Assembly (NCBI GenBank): GCA_936440205.1
Contig: OW387145.1
Span: 32,801,075 to 32,865,074, forward strand
Length of the DNA: 64,000 bases
Reading direction: 5' to 3'
From: Lepidonotus clava
Taxonomy: Eukaryota > Annelida > Polychaeta > Phyllodocida > Polynoidae
Shown here piece by piece: positions 37,845-49,400 of this stretch. The notes beneath the pieces were generated by a model. That model saw only the letters and a program-made list of their open reading frames with translations, had not been told where the DNA came from and searched no databases. Made by a program: the position numbers and the translations under genes. Positions within the stretch are counted from its first letter, which is position 1. Each line of letters begins with the position of its first letter.

Positions 37845-38200
37845 CATGGTAGTTTTGTGACAACTACTGACGTGTTATAAAACAACTACTCAGATGTGTG
37901 ACAACTATCTAAGATGTATGAGGAATACTCGTATGTATGTGAACCATTCAAATGTGTGAGAACTACTTGAATGTGTCAGAGCCACTCACATGTATGAGAG
38001 ATCTACTCATATATGTGAAAGTTACTCTAATGTACGAGAACTACTCACATCTATGAGAACTACCCAGATGAATGAGAACTACTCAAATATATGAGAACTA
38101 CTCTGATGTATGAGAACTACTCAGATGTATGAGAACTACTCAGATGTGTCAAATCCGCGCAGATGTGTAAGAACCGCACAGATGTGTATGAGCTGCTCAA
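37845..38200. repeat. 19-bp minisatellite in the TACC 3' UTR
   Basis: About 17 degenerate copies of a unit close to GATGTATGAGAACTACTCA start some 300 bases after the TACC stop. Copies are best conserved around 38040-38150 and decay outward. An AATAAA lies just after the array at 38202. Confidence 0.85.
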
Positions 38201-38410
38201 ATAAAAATTCTCAGAGGTTTGACTGCTGAGTCCCCACCCTGTTCATTATAAACGGGGAGGGGCAGTGGTGGTTGAGTTCAGAATGAGCAGCTCGGTCAGT
38301 TATAAATGAGCAGCTCATGAGCAGTTCAATAGACTAGAGCGAGCTAACCGCGTTGGGAGCGTAAAGCAGGACTATCTCTATAGTATAGTATGAAGATGCT
38401 TATGAGCGTG

Positions 38411-38530
38411 GCGTTTTGTTCTGTGTAATGACACATGGATTATGAACGGGCGTTTTGTTGTGTGTTACGACACATGGATTATGAACCGGACTTTTGTTGT
38501 GTGTAACGACACAAGGATTATGAACTGGAA
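38411..38530. repeat. tandem repeat, about 39-bp unit, three copies
   Basis: Each unit holds CGTTTTGTTGTGTGT, then ACGACACATGGATTATGAAC; units start near 38411, 38450 and 38489. Confidence 0.85.
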
Positions 38531-40224
38531 GGATTAGTGTGCATAAATTTGGCCTTTGATAGGCAACCGTTTCCCATGTACTGCATACAATTATAATTAT
38601 TAGGAAATGTGGTACTATGTGATTCTTTCTGTTGTGATGACTACAATCCCAATTTCCCGTGAAGATACATTTACAATTTTAGTCAAAATACATCTGTGTT
38701 ATTAGTGTATTGTTAGTTTATGAATTTATGGTAAAAGAAAATTATTCGTATGAGAAGTGGAATGGTGAACAACTAAAGTTGTATTTATCCATTGTCTTTG
38801 GGTTTATACATAATTTGTTATTGAGTATATAAGCTTCAAGCATTCAGTGGTCATTCTAAACGTTCTGAATAGATCTGTTTAAATCACCAGAACAGTGGGA
38901 GAAAAAACTGCCATGAGAACTTGCTCTAGAAACTTACCGGAATGGTATTTTTGTTGATGATAATTTTAAGAATCATTACTTGTTTGACAGTATCTAGAAT
39001 TATTAGTCATTTTAGTCTAAAATTATTGATCATGTTAAAGAATCAAGGCATCAGAGTTACTCCTAATAAAAGGCTATGAAGTGAAGCCAAACGGTCCATA
39101 TTCTGCGGTTTGAATTAATTTATTCCCAAACCTGTAACTTGTTTAATCACATATTTCTAACTTATTTCTCACCTTCGTCATTCCGTCTAAGCCATGAGCT
39201 AAAAACCTATATAATAAGACTGTCCGGAGTATTCATGAAATACAACATAGAAAATGTTCACTACATGACATAACAGATGGTCTACTCTTGATCTAGACTA
39301 AGGAGAAAATCCTCTTGTCGCCGAAGTTTTATCCGTCATTTGAAGAAAATCCGTCATTTAAAAAAAAATACTATCTGGTTGGTAATCTTTCAGACTTTTT
39401 CGACTCGTACTTTATACCTTCTCAACATGCATGTGTGAATTTGAAGGCAAATATTTGTAGTTTAGGATACAGTTTAGAGTGTAGCTGGAAAGCGAATGCA
39501 TACTACACTCTCTAGAATTTTAAAACCCCGCTTCATGTGATAGCATATCTGAGGGTGAGTTTTATGAAAACTAACAGTTGAAACTGTAAAGCTTTACTTT
39601 TAACTTATGGCCTAGTAGCTGGTTGTAATGCTGTTAGGAAATGCACAATGTCACTCGTTGCTACAATTTTAATTTATGACTGTTAACATTTTAGGGATCT
39701 TTTTATTGTAAAACCATCAAAACATTTGAATTTATATATACATAGCTGTTGAACATCGTCTGTTTTAAACCAAAACCTACTTTCTACTAGCTGACTAGTG
39801 GGTAGTAGAAATTAATAATGCTCTGAAATAATGAAAACTTTATATCTGTAAGGAAATTAAAAACCAGTCATAAGACGCATTGATACTTAAAACTACATAG
39901 TTATCCATCATCTCTTTTCTCACTGATTCTATGTTGTATTTGCACAATTAACTTTATTTTGGGAAGTAGTGGTCCTTGCCCATAGAAGTGCTTTCTTGTG
40001 TATTGGCCTAGCTTTGTGGGTTTTACTGGACTGGTTTGTAGAGGAGAATGATTCTTCACATAGTCTAAAGGGTCATGTGATAACATAGAAAATACCTGCT
40101 CTGTCATCAGTTGTTTAACATGCATATCGTCAGTACTTTGCATCCAGACATCAACCCGACTTGTTGCTGTTAAACCCCTCGAATGAAGTGTTGCTTCTGG
40201 TAATCTAATTATTATTCTCAGTAA

Positions 40225-40440
40225 AAGCTGTATTCCACGATTCGATTTTTATCGCGATTTAGCAAATCGCAAGTGGGAATAACGGCTCTTTATAGACATG
40301 TTATATATCATTAGAAAGGATTTTGAATTCTCTTTCGAGTAATATGTAGCATGCATAGATTCCTATGATATTCCTCGTAAATAAATAGAAAATACCGACT
40401 TCTCAGTAGCCGAAATCGCCTAGTGGAATACAGGCTTCAG
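40225..40440 (-). mobile_element. MITE-like element, family A, copy 2
   Basis: About 215 bp with inverted ends: AAGCTGTATTCCAC on the left and GTGGAATACAGGCTT on the right. Its reverse complement is collinear with 14321-14535, including the CTTTCTAATGATATATAACAT core. The ends are cleaner here than in the other copy. Confidence 0.75.
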
Positions 40441-42369
40441 TGATCAGTTAATATTGTTGGTGGTGTCGTTCTGCAGATTTGTTCCTCTAACCACCAGATT
40501 GGGTGGAGAAAAAAAGGAGGACCGCCTTTGATATTTATAATAATCGCAGACATAGCCAATGCTTGTGCCATGGCTGTGTCGTAGTTATCATAATTGTATA
40601 AAGCACCCAAGCTTGTAAATAATCATCATTATAGTCTATGATAATTATAATAATAATGTAATACTACATATTATAATGCTGTCGATTCCTCATAGGTGTG
40701 CCTGCGGTGGGAAACGTAGAACCTTAGAATGTTTTATCCAGAAGAAAAATATCCATTGAATATGAGAAACTTAAATAATAATGAGAAAAATATTTGAAAC
40801 CGTCAGCAAAACAAAACAAAACTGAAGGAAAACCACTGCCTTGTTTTGAATTCTTATTCAGCCTAGACGGTAGGAACATTTAACGATTGTACTCGTAGTG
40901 AGTACTTATTTTGCATGAACAAGGCCGTAATTTTAATTATATATGAGAAATATCCATTTCTGTCTGCCATGTCCAATTGTTTGTTGATAGCACATTTATT
41001 TATTTGATACAGAAATCAAAGGAAAGTTGTAATCCGGTATAATACAGTTCAAATATGTGAAGTATGAAGTAACAAAAACAAGGAGCTACCAGTCCCCTTC
41101 TTTTAGAGCTAGTTTTACCTTTTGTCTATTTATTTGAATTGAAGGTAATGGCAATATTTTTCTATGCTGATTGTAAAATACGATTGGAATAAACTCGTTA
41201 CTTCATTACACGGTTATTCTCATTGTCTTCGGGGCGACTAGTTTATTGTCCTAATCTAATGAAAATCTTTCAATAGGGAGTTTCCAAATGACAAAAAGAA
41301 AAGTCATGACAAATGTATACCAATGTAGAGTTTATTCACGTCTTGATGTAAGATTATCCAAAATCATGGTAAAAAGAATATTTTCGCGCATTCTTCATCG
41401 AAATCTACCGAAAATATGTAGCCCCAAAATTAAATCAGACATTACATAGATTGCGCAAAAGAACTAAAAAGAAATACCAAGATTCTTTTGATATTCTCAA
41501 AAAAGTGGGTGTATTATGGTACGGTCCCACCCTCTTGTGGGTTAGGTCTGCACATCTATTAAACTGTGAGGCCCTCTGGTGACTTACAGAGGCAAACTCA
41601 CAATGTATTTCCAATTAACAGCTGACGTTTTCTTGTATAACATCAGTATATAACAGTACCTTCACAGGGGCCAAATATATCAAACGAAAAGCCTTGTTGT
41701 ACACTCTTTGAAACCAGTTAAAATGATTTCTGAATTTAATTCTTTCATGTAAAAAAGTGCACTTGAAAAAGCCTCAAAAAGTGCTAAAGCTGAACATCGA
41801 CTACTTGGCTTCGGTTAAAGTGCCAATAGGAGAGATGTTTGAGGCAGCTTTAGTGAAAACGTCTTTGGGTCTGATTTCAAGTTTTTCCAATGAATATATT
41901 TTTTGAAAAACATTCACAATGAGATGTTTGGGTCATAAACTATCCCTCTGAAGTGAAATTGGAATGGTGGAATGCGTTTGAAAAATCGAGTTTTTGCAAA
42001 AGTTGACGCTCACCCCATCAAATCGAGTAATTTCTCGGCTGCCCGACCAGAGTTTTCATGTTTGTAAATTCCGTCAAATATACCAGCTATCATTCGAATT
42101 AACATATCAGAATATTACCAGCACTATTGTTGGCTTCTATAACGCCGGTATTTTGGCATGTAATACCAGTAATATGATAATAAATCGAAGATTTCCCTGA
42201 TTTTTGCATGTTTAATGTCTAATGCTAGATCTACCAAATGCTGCCACCTCTCACCCGAAGCAGACGCTTCTAAAGAAATTTGATTGCATTCAGGTTTGAT
42301 GTATCGACTGTTGGCAAAATGTGGCAATTTTACTTGTCCTATCTTTTTATTTTCATTTCCCAAAAACAT

Positions 42370-42486
42370 TAAATTTAAGACCTTTTTAAGACATCCTGTA
42401 ATAAAAATGTAAAATTTAAGGTCTTTTATGGCCTTAAATTTGAAAAAGTCAAATTAAGACCTTTTAAGACTTGCGTGGGCACCCTG
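42370..42486 (-). mobile_element. hAT-like MITE, one end (family B)
   Basis: Rich in TTTAAGACCTTTTAAGAC-type words and ending CGTGGGCACCCTG, the exact reverse complement of the CAGGGTGCCCACG start of the copy at 59135. The left boundary is not visible. CAGGG ends with this AT-rich body fit hAT-type non-autonomous elements widespread in animals. Confidence 0.65.
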
Positions 42487-45400
42487 GTCGACTACATGGG
42501 GCCATTTTAAGCTATTACCGTTCATCATTTGCATTGATCAAAATCCATACCAAGACCAGACTTTTCATACTTTACAATGTACTTGTAGGCGAGGAATGTC
42601 TACGGGTAAATGAAAAAGATCCAAATTTAAAACAATATGCGGTGGACATTCATGGGATATATACAATAACAACAAACACCAAAGTTTGTATATACATTGT
42701 TTAATTCTTCAAAGAAGTCTCCCCTTATTAGCATTGGAAGCAATTGAAATGGCCAAGAAGGCGGTAGGCAAACCGTGACATCCGGTCACACGGAGACTCA
42801 ACAGGGAAAGGTGAGTTCTATTAGTTTGTTTTTTTTAACTTGCCAGGGGGTTGAAACCGAGTTTTCAGGTTACAGCCTTTCTCTGAGATTAATTCCAATT
42901 CCAATGAGAAGCAAACACAATAGTGCTGGTATGCTTCTCTAGACAAGTTTGCTAGTAACTAAATAGATATTAAGTAATTTTCAAGGCTATTGATAAAACC
43001 AATTTTAAGATTTCGAGGATCACCCTCCCAAATCGCACTTTTAATGCCACGTTTTTTTTTACAGGAACGAATCTAATAGTTGACTTCCAAAATGTTCAAA
43101 ATGGGCAAAGTTGTAGCATGCTTATGGTACGGTATAGCAAGAGATTCAACCGCTTTGCTCCCTGTTGTCTATCCTCAAAGAAGAATGGAGTATTTACCCT
43201 GGAAAAAAATCCCGCTGCAAGGTCTGTCCTGATACAAAATTGTCTCCAGGATTTCAAAACGTTTTTGAAAATCTTGAATTTAACCTTTCGCGAAAATCTG
43301 ACAAATAAAACAAAATTTCTTTTCAAAATCCCAAATTTCTAAGACGGCAGACATTTCATTCGTGTTTCAAACGTTTATTTCAAGGCTCTAGGTTGAGTGA
43401 ATTACATGACGATGGAGATGAAAGCAAAAGCCACCACTTCCTGACCACCAAATCTCAGTCAAATGGCTTCTTTGGGTAAAGCAAGGTAGAGTATATTTTC
43501 CCTTGAAAGCCTGTCACCAATACCAAAGTTTTACTTGACATGACTGCTGATATGGAGGAAGAAGTTTTTGTTGTTGTTTTTACATGCTGTGAATTGAGCA
43601 TGGGCCATGGGTGAATCTGTCAACTTAACCATGACCCACTTGAATGGTTAACATATTAAAGTGGGCATGTCCCACTTGAATGTTGCAATAAAAGTGAGTA
43701 CATTAACTACTTGAATGTTTAACAAACTGAGATGATTTTTAAGAGTATCTCTTCATTGATTGTCCCTTTTCTATTGTGCTTAGATTATAGACCCAATGGA
43801 ATAGCCTGCGAAATTACAAGTTTAATCTATGGTATATCTATTGCAGGAAACATTTAACGTTCTGGTACAATAATATTCATCTATAACTTTGTGGTACAAT
43901 TATCTCAAGTCGGGAACAAATGTGCAATGATCTGCTCGAGAAAACAAGTCCAGTAAACATTAACGTAATTGTCTAACAGAGTCAGAAATTATAATCAAGA
44001 AAGTAATAGTTTTGTGATCACAGTGAGGGACAGTTTTGTGAGTCACAGCAACGACTGTAAAATTGCACAGGGTGAAAATGCAGATTCTAATGACCAAAGC
44101 TATTACAATACATTACACTAAGTGACTGTGTCCAGAAGATGCTCTCATAACATGTCTTCAATTTCAGCTGCCTTAAATATACCTGTATTTTTATCTGTCT
44201 GTGGCCAGTTCATTTCTATCTATACAACTTACAAGGTTTTGTTTTCCTGAGGGTCATTCACAATCGTCGGCCTAAAATTTAAAGTTAACGAAAATTGAAC
44301 TGAACTATTTGAAATGTGGTTAAAAGCTATATTTGCAATCAGAAATGTTCCAAATTAGTCTGAGAAAATGATATTTTTTACTCTTGACATTTATAAAAAG
44401 ATGTTACGGTATGTTACGCCCGATTTTCCCCAGTCTATTCTTTTTCTTAAATCGAATGTTCATTAAGTAAAAACTCTCATATTCAATATTCTGATTACTT
44501 TAGGTAATTTCGAAATTTTAACTTGAGGAGATATCGATATGCAATCAAAGGCATTCTAACAAAAATGGATTGTTTTCACTCAGTTTGCTATTTTTGTACA
44601 CATACTTCGAGATAGGAACCCTTGCAACCACGATCATTCAACAGCAGAAATGATGCGAATTCAATTTACAACACGACACTTGAACGTTTATCAATAGCCT
44701 AACTTTCTTTACAGTATTTACACAATATTTGTTTCAGTTGAACTAGGCTCTGTTCACAATGCACGAGTTCTTGTTCAAGACAATGCACCGCTATATATCA
44801 GATTTTGTTAGTGTAAAATCCAATACATTATCTCAGGTACTAGTGCATACAGCTGTTCAAGTTAGTAATACGATTCAATCAATATGCTATAGTTGGTGCT
44901 ATATACAGTCGACTAAAATGGGACAAATGAAGGATGAGATGAAGTGATTTACCTTAGTTAATGTATACCTTAAAAGATATTCATTTACATAAAGGCACGC
45001 ATTTTTATACACATATATACTTCTAAAGGAGGATCTATATTTTTTCAATACAACTAGATAGACCTAGAAAGATAATCACGCATAGGAAATTTCCAGAGAT
45101 AAATGAATTTATAAAATCGATGGAATGATTAGACCACATGCAACCAAGAAAAAAAAAAGCGGATTAAGAATTTTGCGGCAGTTTCATAGAATAAAAACTT
45201 GTAAAATGCAAGGTTTCTGGATAAATGATTAGGGCTAATTTCTTTTAAGAATTCCTGAATAACTGAATTCAAGGAAACTTGAAATACACAGCTTTGAGGA
45301 AGGATCTGTATGCTGAACTACAAATGAACGATGCACGCATTAAAATGACCCTGGGAGGGGCGTCTTATGGTATGATTTCATGGCAACGGTTAAAATCACC

Positions 45401-45679
45401 TCGTGACAACTATATACAATGCATAGTTCATTTGTTGAGACCATGTCCTGAGCTGCCTTTTGAAACACAGAATGAATTAGACTTGTTTGACGCACCATAA
45501 CAGCTCCCACTCTCAATGCCTCTCGCTGCGGGTTATCGCGGCGTAAATTTCTTGTGGCAGGAGTAATCATTCAATATTCATTATTATTTACTTCATTGTT
45601 GACTATCTTTCAGTTGCATAAAAGCAAGATTGTAATTGGCTAACACAATTCATTATTGAAGTATACAGATCTGATATAT

Positions 45680-46494
45680 CTAGAATGAAGGGATGTCAAT
45701 GACAAGATCAGGGAAGTCGTCGTCTTTGTCATCGAACATCGGAGTCCGGTTACCACCCGCATCGCCTCCTCCTTTCTCCTTTTTCGTTACTTCGTCCTTG
45801 ACTTTTGACTTTGGTGGACGACCCCTCTTTGCTGATGACGACTTACTAGTCGGTGTGGCCTTTTCACTCGAAGACTTACTAGTCGGTGTGGCCTTTTCAC
45901 TCGAAGACTTACTAGTCGGTGTGGCCTTTTCGCTCGGTGTCTTCTTTTGCTTCGATCTTGGCCGGCCTTTTTTTTGCGACGGTGGACTTTTAAGGTTGGG
46001 CTCATCTTTCACACTTGGGGGTTTCTCAGCTGTTTTTGAGCTCACTGTAGATTGCTCTGAACTCACAACTGATTCAGAGTCACTGTTTTTCACAGACCCC
46101 ACTTTCGCCTTTGACGATCGCCTCTTCTTTTTCTTGGGCAGGGTCGGTTCTGTGAGAAGCGCAGGTATGACTATCTCCGAGTCGCTATCTTTGACTGGTC
46201 CTACTGCTGATGCCTCCGAGTCGCTTATACTTGGCGATGTTTCAGAATCCTCCGAGGAGTCGCTACTGGTAGACAACTTCTCATTGGGGTCAATTTTAGG
46301 CACAGCCGCACTGCGCGAATCAGCGAGCACCGACAAGAGTTCCTCGTGGTCAGCACAGACCAACTTGCCATCACCGATGTCGAAGATGTTGTTCTCGATG
46401 TGGTTGTTACAGAAGGAGTTGGGACACTCAGAACACAACTTGTTCACTCCTTTCCCACACACGTCACAGTGGTGCCACGGACAGTCCCATTTTC
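45680..46494 (-). CDS. NSD: NSD terminal exon: C5HCH domain and low-complexity tail
   Basis: 815 nt, phase 1, after TTTCCTGAAA read in reverse (TTTCAG). It opens with [20 protein letters not shown], the Cys/His-rich C5HCH domain that follows the last PHD finger in NSD proteins. A Ser/Asp-rich acidic stretch follows, then KKKKRR, AT-hook-like KKGRPRSK and [10 protein letters not shown], and a final [14 protein letters not shown]. The tail holds three 11-residue repeats. The long plus-strand open frame over it is a shadow. Confidence 0.94.
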
Positions 46495-49400
46495 CTGAAA
46501 GAAAAGCGATCATTTTAAATACTTGCATCTTTGTTTTTGAGGGTTGGGCCGATAACTATGAAGAAGGGATGAGACTGAGTTACTTTTCAAGTCACTTAAA
46601 ATGTTTAGGCATAGGACTATTCTTTGTTATCAATGCTCCTTTTCTTTTAATAAATTGTTGGGACAGATTCTATCTTTATATACAAATCATTTTAATGTTG
46701 GCACCGATAGGCTATTGGAACAATGTTTCCATACATTACTGATTTGTTGGGTATCTCGAGGTGGCATATTTTTTGTGCCAAATATTACATTCCCATAACA
46801 CAAATTTTCCTTCAGATTAGCCAGCAGGCTTTGTCACTCTTGTGGAACTTACCATGTGGTGGTTTTTCAAGGTTCAGACATTGCAGATGGTAGGCCTTCG
46901 GGCATTTCGACCGGTCACACATCACCAGTTCTCCACCCTCTCCGCAGCGGTAACAGTCATCGTCGTGCTTGACGATTATTGTAGCCTTCTTCTTCTTTTT
47001 CTTCTTCTTTTTGTCCTTCTTATCCTTAGAGTTCTCGGGTGCCAACTCGGCAGCAGTCTATTTTAACAGAAGATATATAACAATTTTTTTTATTCTTTAA
47101 AAACGTGTTTTATTAGAAATAAAGTTACTTTTTTTTCCCCAAATGATAAAAAAAAACACCTTTTCCCTCCATTTCTTTTGACTTGTTACCTATGTTTGAT
47201 TATCTATTCCTCATTGACAGTATACAAATTTAACAAAACTTTTTAAAACGTGATAATGAATCTTTACCTTTGGCCGAACCCCGAGGAAGCCGCTGCAATT
47301 AGCAGCGTTACACTGACATGCAGTCTTTTCATTGCCAAGAGAATCCAGATTGTAGTTGAAAGTTAGTTCCTCGCCTGAATAAGAAAAATATATTATTAGA
47401 ATTCACATTAAAAACCGTAATGGCGGACAAAGAAAGGAATCGACAGTTGTCAAACAAAATTGATGTAGATATCGACAGAATCTGAAAAGATATCAAAGTT
47501 TAAAGGGAATGGATATTTGAAAATCGCCGTAGAACAACGGTTTGTTTTACAGTTTCACAGAGTAATCAAGTAAGAACTTATCATAACCTGACAAACTATC
47601 ATAAAACTCTTCCTTAGTCATTTTTGTACATACTATACAGCATAGAAATGAAAAGCAACTATTTCTAAGCGAGTTACCTGCTTTGATTTCCCGGTTCGCG
47701 AAGAGTCCTACGCGAACATCACCATTGACGTTCCACTTTGTCGTGTCGCAGTTGGGATCACAGCTGTGGTTCATGAAGCGGCTGAGGTTTCCCTTCTGCC
47801 CCGCGTCAATTACTCTACAAGTTAAAACATGCATAGAGCCGAATCAGTAAATATGAATTCGGATTTTATCAACCCACAAAGATTTTAGGATTTCTTGTGA
47901 GCTAAACTGACTAGGTATAAAAGACTTGACTGCATACTATTTCTAAATCTAAAAGTCCCAAGTATTTAAACTTCACATAATTATTTAGGTGTTGTTTTTT
48001 TAAGGTTCACGTTTCAGATACTTTTTTCCCTAAAAATCGATATGTAGCCATAAAACGTCATAAATCTAGTACAGTAACCGCTATCAACCGTCAACAGTTA
48101 TCTCATTTAAATATAGCTGGAGACGGATGGATAATTGCTCAATAAACCTAAAACTCCAACAATCATCAACTATGAAATCAGGAGTTTTAGGTGTATTGAG
48201 CAATTTTTCATCTATATTAACACCAAACTGACCGAATCTATGGGGGTGAGAATGACAGCAAGGCAAGGTGGTGTAACAGGCACTGCCCAGGACCCATATC
48301 TTCGTAACTAATTAGGCCAATCAGGGAAATTTTGATTAGGGCCTCAAGATCAGCAATTTTAAATTTTAATTTTAAATTTTAATCTTAAATTTAAATTAGT
48401 TAAGAAGATATGGGCCCAGGTTCGAACGCAGACTGGCCACATGCGATACGAGAACCCAACCCACGCCATTATCCCGCCCCCCTTCATAGTTGAAGCAAAC
48501 TATCCGACATTTAACCCACCTATTGACGTCTAGTGTGAGCATGTAGAAGTTGGTCACGTTGTTGTCGTGCGCCTCCTTGATCCGCTTCTTACACTCCTCG
48601 TCGTCTATCAACTCGCCGCAGTACTCATTCACAAACTGACCCTGAAAATAGAAGAATGGTTCATGTAGGATCGGCTTTATCCCAGTTTTAACAGGCAGAT
48701 AAAGTACTTTTGCAAGTTTCTGCAAGTTTACTATTTGGGCTTCTGAAAAAGACATCATGTACTTATACCGACTCCTAAGAGATTGATTTTCAATCTTTGA
48801 GTTTTACCTCCCGGTGATTTTGCAACATCGTTAGTTGACCAGTATTTTTGTACGTCATGCCAATACTAAGTAGATACTGACCGGGCTGGGATCCTGGCCG
48901 CCGTATTTGGGCGAGGGGTCCTGTTCGCCGAGGGGCCGCTAGAGGGCCGTCAGGCCCGAGAGTGGCCCCTCGGCGAAATACAAGGCGGACCCCGAGACGA
49001 AATACAAGGCTCAGGGTCCCAGCCAAAGTTAGTATCGGATTTATTTCACCTCCTTTTACATATTTGTTTACTAATTATGCGTTTTCGACGGTAATTATGC
49101 GTTTATTATGCGTGGTTGTTTACATTTGTTTACGTTTTGTTTACATGTGACGTCATCGCCAGGCAATGCGGATTTCGCGACGTCACGCCCGGGCAATACA
49201 GACCCTGTATTGCCTGGGCCGGCGTGCAGGTGTCCGCCAGTGTTAAAGCATAGGAGACTATGTATCGGGGGTGAAATAATGTAACGTCAGCATCTATCCC
49301 TATGGAGCACATAAAAACCCATTGTTACATGTGCTAGGAAACTCCCTCTAACATTTACTGCAAGCTTCCCTAATTTTTCAAACTAATATACTTGATTCAA

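Larger units (their letters stand above)
37537..45679. other. TACC-NSD intergenic region and 3' UTRs
   Basis: Eight kilobases between the two stop codons. No coding exon is recognised. Forward AATAAA signals near 38202, 39066 and 41190 are candidates for TACC polyadenylation. The region holds the 19-bp and 39-bp tandem arrays (37.85-38.53 kb) and MITE pieces at 40.2 and 42.4 kb. The rest is AT-rich and featureless to me. In particular I find no FGFR kinase or LETM exon. Confidence 0.6.

Noticed and set aside
37537-45679. Possible FGFR or LETM gene between TACC and NSD
   Set aside because: Expected from vertebrate gene order, but I found no tyrosine kinase motifs (such as HRDLAARN) or LETM-like exon on either strand.
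45693-46742. 349-codon plus-strand open frame
   Set aside because: It lies antisense to the NSD terminal exon and mirrors its repeats; the minus strand has the conserved C5HCH domain.
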